A DNA stretch of 64,000 bases from Lumbricus rubellus (Eukaryota; Annelida; Clitellata; Crassiclitellata; Lumbricidae): NCBI GenBank assembly GCA_945859605.1, contig OX243820.1:27869896-27933895 (forward strand), read 5' to 3'. Each line of letters opens with the position of its first letter. Position 1 is the first letter of the stretch. This document shows positions 55,500 to 64,000 of this stretch, piece after piece. A program made the position numbers and the translations under genes. The notes beneath the pieces are model-generated. The model was not told where the DNA came from and did not search any database. It saw nothing but the letters and a program-made list of their open reading frames with translations.

Positions 55500-55695
55500 A
55501 CTCGCTTGGCTGCACCGGTAAGGTCGATGCACGTTGCTCTGTGAAAGAGAGCGTGCGAGCCGCGGTTCGACTCCCGAAGGTGGCTATTTCAGAGATTCAA
55601 ATCTCGGGCTAGCACGGTCCGTCCACGGGGTCCTAAATGGCGTGGCGACACTAATCATCTTCGATATGGCAGTGTCGTTAAACATGTAACAATGG
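55500..55695 (+). repeat. Second SINE family, tRNA-like head
   Basis: CTTGGCTGCACCGGTAAGG...GCGGTTCGACTCCCG (B box) followed by a body ending GGTCCTAAATGGCGTGGCGA...GATATGGCAGTGTCGTTAAAC. The body is unrelated to the main SINE family in this window. Confidence 0.6.
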
Positions 55696-55769
55696 GAGTT
55701 TGATGAATAGCTTACTGCCTTTGTTTGCTTGACACAAATAGGCTAAAGTGCATTCCTACCACCCTAGGC

Positions 55770-55835
55770 CTATATCCAGCGCCTCTGAGTAGTTTCTTGA
55801 AGGAGCGCTGCATAAATGCTCGGATGAATGAATCC
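55770..55835 (+). repeat. SINE/LINE tail fragment
   Basis: CCAGCGCCTCTGAGTAGTTTCTTGAAGGAGCGCTGCATAAATG followed by GAATGAAT; tail only. Confidence 0.6.
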
Positions 55836-56129
55836 AAGGACTCTTTATAGTTTATACCCAGGAATGCTTTCTTTTTCTTTAACCACCTTGTACAAAATTT
55901 TGACTGATAATCGGAGTTCCGAAATTTTGCATCTTGTTTGTAACATAAAAACATTCAACCAGTTACATGTGTGAAGACAGATTGACAAATAAGCTTAATT
56001 ATGTTTGCAAAATAAAAAAATGTCTTTGGAGATTCAAAGCATAAACTTTAGCGTTAGAAACGGAGTTTTGAGTGCGGCGACATTTATGACTGAGAGTGAA
56101 ATGGACGATTACAAAATGTCCACAAGTAT

Positions 56130-56440
56130 TACAATAATCTTTCCTGAACCTTCAAGTGTGTGACCTAACATGACCTTTAAAGTTCAGGTAGGCCTGCTTA
56201 GTTCTGGACCGTGAGAGACCATTGTGTTGTGGTGCTGCCAGGTGTGTTTCCTCACATGACCTCTAGAGTTCAGGTTGACCTGCATTCTGGACCGTAAGAG
56301 ACTATTGTTTGTTGTGTCGCCTGAATCTTAAGGTGTGCAATCTGATATTAATACAGGGTCCTTGTATTGGCCTGTATCCTGAAGAGTTCAGGTAGTAGCC
56401 TATAAGCCTTGCTGCCTTAGTTCTCGACCGTTTGTCCAGC
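56130..56440. repeat. Second copy of the left subterminal unit
   Basis: AATAATCTTTCCTGAACCTTCA through GGACCGTAAGAGAC repeats 52608-52783 almost exactly, then continues as at 53871-53920. It is a recent duplicate that lacks the Mutator-like insert. Confidence 0.8.
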
Positions 56441-58102
56441 CTAAAATGTTGACCACTTCCGATCTCGCAATAATATTTTAATACTGTAGCAATAACAACT
56501 TATTATGTAACTGAATGAAACTTAATAATAATTAGCAGCTCAATAAGGGAACAATTTAAAGCGAATTTATTAGTCACGTGACCCACGCCTGACGACTGAC
56601 GCATCCAGCCCAGGCCGATGGGATCACGTGGTTTCTGCTGAGGTATCTTGCGAGGTAGAAAAATGGCGGATATGAAAGATTTGCTGCGGCCAAAAGTGAA
56701 AACCAAACGGTGCAGACGAAAATATCGCGCTGCGTACGGATGTAAAGAAATTTAAAATTAAATTCTGATATTAATCTAAATTTAGTGCAGTTTATAGGAT
56801 GAATCAACGACTTTTCTGCAACCAACGACGTGCGCTTGTGTACATCAACGACCTTATAATATATTTAAATACACTATGGCAGCGTATCTCCGCAGTTAAT
56901 ACCTCGCTTAAGTTCTTGTTGCCTGCTCTTTTTTGATAATTTCTATGCTGCCTCAAATTTACCGGGCAGCTCAACACAGGAAGCTCCGTCTAGTAATATA
57001 TATAAGGTCGTTGATCCAGCCTTTATGTTGAGTCTTTGTTCTATGCGGCCATGCTTGCAAAGTATGATCATGTGCGAATTACATTCATTTAAAATCGAAT
57101 ATTATTTATTTATAACTAGTATGAACTGCAAAAACACGGCCAATCTCTTTGCTAGGCATAGTTTGAAGTGCGCTGTCGAAAGTTGAAAGGTATGTACTAT
57201 AATTATTATTTTTATTTTTGTAATATCGGTACAAGGTAACAGTAACAATGGTTGCGATCTACCCTGTTTTCGAGAAATCGGGCTTTTCTTTTTCCCAGCG
57301 ATTTCGGGGATTCGGGTTGACCCCCTAAGTAGAAGAGGCTTTTAAATGCGTGACTTTCATTTTTCAAATGTGCCTTTTTAGTTTTGCCTGTGAAATCTTA
57401 AGCGATGTTGTCAACATTGTTTTTCACTTTTAGCTGCGATGCGTGATATGAAAGAAATGTTCTGTTTTATGTGTTCTATTATGATACATTTCTTGTTTTC
57501 TTTCGCATCATTTAATTTGATGTCTGGCACTTGTGTTGTGAAACAAGCCTTTCGGTAATCCCTAAGACTGCATGCCTGTACATGTAAATAGTAAGGTCGC
57601 CCAAGAAATCACTAAAATAGAGCGCTATCGCATAAGCTTCGAATTTTATATTGACTGGTATTTACTGAAAATTTTCCCTCATTTATAATTTTATTAACCT
57701 GATCGTTCTGCGTAGATGTCGCGTTGATTACTTACTTAGTAAGTGTATTGTGGGGTTCGGCTGATAAGTCGCAGCGCTCTATTTTACCAATGTCGTTGGC
57801 ATCTATGTTGTTTTTGTATAATGGCACGCACACTTCGGGATTACGAGCCTTCTTTAATGATCATTAACTTTACGCAATGTTGCAACATGAAATTATGAGA
57901 TTTCTTCTCAATCATGTCAGTTATGATGTGCGAAAGAAAAGTCACATATATATACGGGAGACCATTGCTTTCTATAATTATGACTTGCACGGTTTGACTG
58001 AATTATTTTTTTAATTTGTTTAAACATAAATTTGTTTTATTGTAAAGGCTGCTGAATGTCATTAAGACCCTTTATTCAGTAAACTTAATATTCTCAAAAT
58101 TT

Positions 58103-58402
58103 ATGACCTGTGCTATTTGTCTATTGTCGTCCTTATATACAAATTTGGAATTAATCTCTTACCCCCCCATTTTTAAAAATTATTTTATGACAGTGTCTCA
58201 ATTTCACTCGTTTAATACTCGTGGTTCGAGTAATTATGTTGTTCCTTTTGCCCGTACCTGCTGTCACTTTAATAGCTTCCGAATTCTAGGTCCTCGTTTA
58301 TGGAATTCTCTGTCAGATGATGTGAAGAGGGAAATAGTGTATGTACCTTCAAGAAAAAAGTTTAAAAGGCTTTGTTTACAAACTATTGCTAATGTTGATT
58401 AA
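58103..58402 (+). mobile_element. LINE ORF2 C-terminal fragment
   Basis: 99 residues containing FNTRGSSNYVVPFARTCCH, then FRILGPRLWNSLSDDVKRE and KKFKRLCL. This is the conserved (Y/F)NTR..S...VPF.RT...SF...G...WN.LP...K....FK..L end of Jockey/CR1/Rex-type ORF2. It is followed by an AT-rich 3' region and an ATC tail at 58924-58966. The rest of the element is missing. Confidence 0.75.
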
Positions 58403-58921
58403 CTTTTGGTCTTTGTACCTGCAATTACCTCGCAACAAAGGTTAGTTTGTTAGAATTCTGACCGTTTATTATGATGTTTCTATTGTCTCAATTCCTTTGT
58501 AGTCTGTGATGATTTACAGCTGCAATAATATGTTGTTGCTAATATTTTTTAAATTATTATAATTATAATTATTATAAATAATCTATTATTATTCTCTTAG
58601 TATTCTTAGTATTATTACTTACTTATTATTAATATTATTATTATTATTATTTAATAATATAATTATTCTCAGCATTATTATTAATTATTATTATTGCGTT
58701 GTATGTTTATCCCTGTTACTTTCAGTTAGGTTCTAATTAACTAATTAAGTATTAATGCTAATTTGCACTATATAACTGGTCATGAAGCTAGGGGTCAGGA
58801 CTGTATAAGCGGTTAGCTTTTTTCTGATTCCTTTTGCACTCTGTTTAGTGATTCATGTTAATTCGGTTTGACTTGTCTGTGTGCAATAAACAAACAAATC
58901 AAAGATCTAAGTTAAACGAAT

Positions 58922-58923
<2 letters not shown>

Positions 58924-58966
<43 letters not shown>
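58924..58966. repeat. (ATC)n microsatellite at LINE 3' side
   Basis: Perfect ATC repeat downstream of the LINE fragment; it may be the element's 3' tail. Confidence 0.9.
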
Positions 58967-58967
<1 letters not shown>

Positions 58968-59269
58968 AGATTCGGAACTAGAGCGACAGAAATAAATATA
59001 ACTTTACACCACAATTTTTTGCATTGGAAGGATGTTTAATTTATTTACTCTGTCATACACTCTTAATTTGTGTATTTTACAGAATGGGAAGTTTTTCGGA
59101 AACTTATTCAGAAGGACAGTGGTTTCAGAAGATGAATCTTTCGGATGGTCATCAAGCAGAAAATTATGTGATTCATCTTTTGGTGACTGACCTCATCTTA
59201 AGTGTGGAATGATGTAAGCCGCCTTCATTATTTTCAATTAGTGTGTGTTTAATGAGTAATAATATTGTA

Positions 59270-59470
59270 TACTAGCTGTACCCGGCCACGCGTTGCTGTG
59301 GCCGAAAAGACTCTCCCCTCCACCTCCCCTCCCTCCCCTCCATCCTCCACCTGCCCCTCCCCTTTCCGCTCCCCCTCCCCTTTCCCTCCTCCTCCCCTCC
59401 GCCTCCCCCTCCGCCTCCCCCTCCCCTTCGTCCCGCTCCCTCCGCTCCTTTCCTCCCTCACACCGTCCCT
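59270..59470. repeat. TACCCGGCCACGCGTTGCTG repeat start and CCCTCC polypyrimidine tract
   Basis: ACTAGCTGTACCCGGCCACG and CGTTGCTGTGGC form a short dispersed-repeat block that I recall from many animal genomes. It is followed by about 150 bases of CCCTCC/CTCCCC. Pro/Ser-rich and Gly-rich frames here are artefacts. Confidence 0.55.
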
Positions 59471-60061
59471 TCTATAGCCCAAGAATGTTGAAAGGCCGCA
59501 AAATTATGCGACTCGCTTATGACGTCACGGCACGCGACCTCATTCATGTTTCGTCTGGTCGCTGTCACTGTCAAGGCGTTTCGGAAATCTGGCAACCCTT
59601 CGGCTTTGTTGAATTTGCAAATGGCGGTCGAGCGTAATGCAAAGTTCACTTCTTGTGGAAAAGATTGCGTTTTTTCGGATAAAAAGAAAAATGGAAACTC
59701 TCGGAAGGTTTTGTTAAATTTTCAAAACAATCTGTGCGGTACTTTTCGAGAACACTTTACACAAACTATTGGAAAGTTTCATTTTTATTTATATAGATGC
59801 AGTGCTTTAATGACTCAGTTATTTCACCTGCTATTGACTAAATCATTTGCTTTTTTCAATGCAAACCAGTGGGATAAAGAAAATTCTAAATATAACTGTG
59901 AGGGGGGGGGGTGTGAGACTTTGATTCACAAGTAGAGGGATAGTGCAAAGACTTTACTGTGGGTGACTAAGAAAGACTGTGTGGCTGAACCCTCCGAACA
60001 CCCAGCAATTCTCACCATATTGCAGAGTATTTTTGTTCTTTCTTCCTTGAGTAAGCTTATG

Positions 60062-60200
60062 TGTTTTGCATTAACAATGAGGCCTTTACATGATGACTCG
60101 GCATTTCTGTCTCTGGTGTTGTCCATGGCCTTCCACGTTCTTTTCACTCGGTCTTCCATTATGTTGTCCATCCAGGTCTTTGGCTGTCTTTCCTCATTCT
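60062..60200 (-). mobile_element. LINE 3' ORF2 fragment
   Basis: The minus strand reads QPKTWMDNIMEDRVKRTW, then DRNAESSCKGLIVNAKH, the same family end (SCKGLIV) as in the fold-back at 24942-25112. Confidence 0.6.
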
Positions 60201-62639
60201 CGCTCTCTTCACATGGTCATCCAGGGTCATGGTTGGTAGACTTAAATTGTCGTCCCTTCATTTCACGTGGTCAAACCACGTTTCCGCTCTTAGATCCTTC
60301 CGTGTCTTCTCGTTCCTGATCCTATCTCTCCTGCTCCTTCCCAGTTACATGACATAATTTCAGGTGTTTTTTCTTTGGAATATGCAATTGCAATGTTATT
60401 GTTTGTTTGCGGCAACGAGCTGAAGATGGTGGACTTGAATCATTGGTTTGATGACACGAAACAGAATAACATTATGTAAACGGTGAAAAATTATGCATGT
60501 GGGTTGATTGAGTGCAGATTACTATTGTTACATTTCATTTTGTATTAGTTTGAGATGGGGACTAATTTCATCTTTATTGTGTTCAGTTCACTTCATCAAA
60601 CATTCATGAAACGTTTGTCTTTAAATCTGTGAACCTTGTAATAATTTGATGTAGTATTTCATGCTTTCAACAGATATTCTGTTATATTTTATTAAAATAG
60701 TTAAATCCATCATCTAAAGCTAAAGCAATTCTCGTCGTGGCAATGAGGTCGGACTTCCCAGGACTCCGTGGAATGGACTCATTGGCTAAGTAAGTTATAT
60801 ACGTTTTGAATTACTTAATAAGAATGTAACATAATAATAATACTGTGCTGTGCACACACTGCGCAGACTTGTCAGTAGGCTCACTATAGATAATGCTGAT
60901 TTGATAAAATATGGCTTCGAGTAGTTTTCCTAAGGAAGGATATGAAGATATTTTCCTATTTTTTTCATTTTAAAACAGTACTATAATCCTACCTGACAAT
61001 TATTCTTTGTGCTAAGAAAATATTTAAAAAAATTACTCTTCACGACTACATTGGAGAAATATAATGTTATGCAACATTGACTTTTAAAGAATACAATGAT
61101 TTTAAGCATCTGATTTTTTAAATGCAAATAATGCATAGTATCACACTGAGAGGCTACTGTATACAACAGTTCTATTAGGAAATTTTAGGGTCTGGATTTC
61201 AATTGAACTTCTGTTATTCATTATGCAAAATAAATATAATACAAAATTCTGCCTACACAAATATTGCCATAGGCCCTAGGGTATGCTACACGTTCACATT
61301 GTTCTTAGAATAGTAGCAAACCAATTTTGACACTTTTATTCTCTTTGTGTTTATATGCATGTTTTAGACTTGTAGCAATACTTATATGAATTTTTCTTTC
61401 TTTTTGTTTATGACTTTACTTGCTGACTTTCAGGTTATGGTGTCCATGGAAGCCATCTTAGAACAAAAGCATCCCATGTTGATGGTCTTGTAGAATCGAG
61501 GCACCGTGGAGTACGTCTTGGTCACCGTGGAAGGTCAAACCATTGCCACAAACTTTGGTTTCTTCAGCATGCTGCATTGGAGTTCAAATTGGAGTCTACA
61601 TGACACGCTGCTCATCTCTTTACTTTATAGAATATTTCAGGACTGGGAGAATGTGACATTAAACTCCTTTTAAAGGCTAAACCTCAACAAATACATGTGC
61701 CCAATTATTTGTGAAAATTATTAGTGACTTTAAAGGAATGTCTTACTAGTCTGGTTTATAAATTCTGAATTTTAATCAAATTCCATTTACCATACAATAA
61801 CACTGGTACAATATTTATAATGGATTAAAAAATCACGTTCTTTTAGAAATTGTGGCATTTATGTGATATAATCATAGATTAATGGAATGATTAGTAGTCA
61901 GCAAAACAAGTGTCTGTCACAGTGGAAGGTCACGCCATTGATATTTGTGATGGCATAGAAACTGCCTTTTTGGTTTAAATAAGCTGATGAAATTTTTTCA
62001 CCATGGATCTGGGCTATATATCTTCATGCTTCCTCATGCTCTAGTTTCATCAGCATGCTGCCAATTGGAGTTAAAGATGGAATGGACATGACATGCCCAT
62101 TTCAAGGCTAAAAACTATCAGGCATGCATGTGCATACTTATTTGTAAAAGGAAATTTAAGCAAATGTTTTGCTATTGGTGTTTTTCTAAAATTCTGCAAG
62201 GAAATTAATTTTTTCTGACAATGACAGTCTAACACTTTATAATTAAATTTAAGCAGCACTGTCTAATAATCTGACATGTTTCCAATGATTTTCATGGACT
62301 CTTGTGTGATAACCAATATCGATTATAGAATGATTGTTGGCTGGCATTAGCTTGAAATACAATTTTCTGCCTATATCTTGCTAGAATTTTATAACATGAG
62401 GTAAAATGAATTGTGAAATATTTGGCAGTTAGTCTTAATGCTTTTTATTAAGCGTTTTAATGTCTGTAATAATATGACTGATTAATTTCTGCTCTTGGTT
62501 CCTTGTCCTATTTGTAGTTGACAATAATTATGGGAATTCTGAGACCAATTTCATGATATGTAAGATTATCTGAGTTACTTTGGTAGATGTTTACAGTTGT
62601 GAGTCAAGTAATCTCTGCCTATGACTTTTAAGGTGAAAC

Positions 62640-63729
62640 TTGTCAGGATTTCCACCTGAACTAGTCCAGGCCGTCTGAACAAGTTCAGGTCCATTTGAAA
62701 CGGTCTAATGTTTAGGTACCATGTCTGAAGTTCGGGAAAATCTCATATCTGTTCTGGTAAGAATCAAAGCCTGAACAGATGGTGGATTTTTCCTGAGTTT
62801 CAGGCGTGGAACTCAACATTTGACTGTCTCATTTGGACCTGAACTAGTTCATGGAGATTCTTGAACTTCAGGCATGGTGCCTGAATATTCGACCGTCCCA
62901 TTTGGACCTGAACTGGTTCAGGGAGATTCCTGAACTTCAGACATGGCGCCTGAACATTTGAACGTTCCATTTGGATCTGAACTGGTTCAGGAAAATTCCT
63001 GAACTTCAGGCATGGTGCCTGAATATTCTACCATCCCATTTGCACCTGAACTGGTTCAGGGAAATTTATGAGCTTCAGGCAATGTGCCTGAATATTCGAC
63101 CGTCCCATTTGGACCTGAACTGGTTCAGGGAAATCTCTGAAGTTCAGGCAATGTGCCTGAATATTCGACCGTCCCATTTGGACCTGAACTGGTTCAGGGA
63201 AATCCATGAACTTCAGGCAATGTGCCTGAATATTCGACCGTCCCATTTGGACCTGAACTGGTTCAGAGAAATTCCTGAACTTCAGGCATGGTGCCTGAAT
63301 ATTCGACCGTCCCATTTGGACCTGAACTGGTTCAGAGAAATTCCTGAACTTCAGGCAATGTGCCTGAATATTCGACCGTCCCATTTGGACCTGAACTGGT
63401 TCAGGGAAATTCCTGAACTTCAGGCATTGTGCCTGAATATTCGACCGTCCCATTTGGACCTGAACTGGTTCAGGAAAATTCCTGAACTTCAGGCATGGTG
63501 CCTGAATATTCGACCGTCCCATTTGGACCTGAACTGGTTCAGAGATATTCCTGAACGTCAGGCACGGTGCCTGAATATTCGACCGTCCCATTTGGACCTG
63601 AACTGGTTCAGTGAAATTCCTGAACTTCAGGCATCTTACCTGAAAGTTCAACCGTCTCATCTGGACCTGAACCAGTTCAGGCCGGTTGCCTGAAATTTCA
63701 GATATGTTACCTGAACTCTTCTGAGAGTG
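62640..63729. repeat. 69-bp tandem repeat array, right subterminal
   Basis: Units of 69 bases such as GTCCCATTTGGACCTGAACT...GTGCCTGAATATTCGACC recur about a dozen times from about 62820 to 63650, with more diverged copies to the left. The unit is a multiple of three, so open frames of 240 aa (plus) and 210 aa (minus) run through it; both are artefacts. It shares the CCTGAAC/GTTCAGG core with the left array but not the unit. Confidence 0.92.
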
Positions 63730-64000
63730 TAGTATGAAAATTAGACAATCGTTTTCTGTCTATCTAAATTAATTATTTATTCAACCAATTGTATAATTAT
63801 GCGGACCAGTTTATTTACACTGGTCAGTTCAAGGGATGCTTTTATTAATTAGCAATAGCCAAAAAGTCTAGTAGGTCTACTATATTTGAAACTCATTATT
63901 TAGTCACAATTTTTTACAAGAGGTTGCGGTTCTTACCAAACCTCGTCTCAGTTATTGTTGTCCTGTAAACATTTATCATTTAAAACCTTGAGACTCATTT
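63730..64000. other. Right flank, presumed gene E intron
   Basis: AT-rich sequence without an exon-like block. The missing second-half exon of the last module is not here. Confidence 0.4.

Larger units (their letters stand above)
56640..62000 (+). other. Possible spliced transcript inside the CACTA-like element
   Basis: A YY1-like AAAATGGCGGA at 56660 opens a 30-codon frame. Further on are donor-like GAAAG|GTATGT (57192), an acceptor-to-donor block TTTTACAG...TGAT|GTAAGC (59082-59213) with a short ATG frame, GGCTAA|GTAAGT (60789) and TTTCAG|GTTATGG (61434). The pieces do not assemble into a protein I recognise; a non-coding or captured transcript is possible. Low certainty. Confidence 0.2.
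50783..63729. mobile_element. Candidate 12.9-kb CACTA-like element
   Basis: The left end CACTCTAAAAAGAGTTCAGG and the right end, read on the minus strand, CACTCTCAGAAGAGTTCAGG agree at 18 of 20 positions. TA flanks both ends (50781-50782 and 63730-63731), and CACT...AGTG termini with subterminal repeat arrays are typical of CACTA/EnSpm elements. Both ends run into arrays of CCTGAAC/GTTCAGG motifs. No transposase is recognisable. It could also be two separate element ends, so the unity of the 12.9 kb is inference. It lies in the intron after exon 50037-50143 of gene E. Confidence 0.5.

Noticed and set aside
59249..59637. Pro/Ser-rich and Gly-rich frames
   Set aside because: Translation of a CCCTCC polypyrimidine tract.
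59519..59935. 138-aa plus-strand frame
   Set aside because: No domain recognised, no splice or signal context, and it starts within what looks like a dispersed repeat.
62971..63693. 240-aa plus and 210-aa minus frames with 23-residue repeats
   Set aside because: A 69-bp tandem repeat whose unit is divisible by three; both strands are open, as expected of a repeat rather than a gene.

Overview
The window is eukaryotic, intron-rich, AT-rich DNA. It is crowded with tRNA-derived SINEs, LINE 3' ends, hAT-type MITEs and microsatellites. The overused palindrome TAGGCCTA, the SINE tail GAGCGCCTCTGAGTAG...GCGCTATATAAAT and the gene content suggest a marine invertebrate deuterostome, most likely an echinoderm. 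That assignment is inference; nothing here fixes the species.

The main content is a head-to-tail cluster of five related plus-strand genes, called A to E here. They encode secreted, cysteine-rich, antistasin-like proteins. The translated exons give: A, 3' part only (617-3012); B, complete, 138 aa (5339-8672); C, complete, 192 aa (13124-18872); D, complete but with a replaced C-terminus, 263 aa (22464-27816); E, very long, 577 aa from 14 exons before the window ends (32501-50143 and beyond). Each complete gene starts with a signal-peptide exon ending in phase 1. It continues with one or more two-exon modules (phase 1 in, phase 0 in the middle, phase 1 out). B and C end in a lone antistasin exon. 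Each module carries 12 cysteines: a six-cysteine antistasin domain, then a second six-cysteine domain that the phase-0 intron cuts after its first cysteine. Thr/Pro-rich linkers precede some modules. I sort the modules into five subtypes (alpha to epsilon) that recur in different orders: epsilon-alpha-gamma in D, alpha-alpha-beta-beta-gamma-delta-epsilon in E. By analogy with antistasins these are probably extracellular protease inhibitors or matrix/defence factors; this is inferred, not shown.

B and C share a TATA promoter and 5' UTR exon architecture. D and E share about 2 kb of 5' flank. Gene E grew by internal tandem duplication of module pairs together with their introns. Those duplicated introns act as natural empty sites for several mobile elements: hAT-like MITEs with 8-bp target duplications and a 1.79-kb piggyBac-like element in TTAA.

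From 50.8 to 63.7 kb, inside the last visible intron of gene E, the sequence is bounded by inverted CACTCT...AGAGTG termini. It carries subterminal arrays of 125-bp (left) and 69-bp (right) repeats built on CCTGAAC/GTTCAGG. I read it as a roughly 12.9-kb CACTA-like element. Nested in it are a Mutator-like 1.08-kb element (9-bp duplication), SINEs, a LINE fragment and possibly a spliced transcript. Most other long open frames in the window are microsatellite or repeat artefacts.
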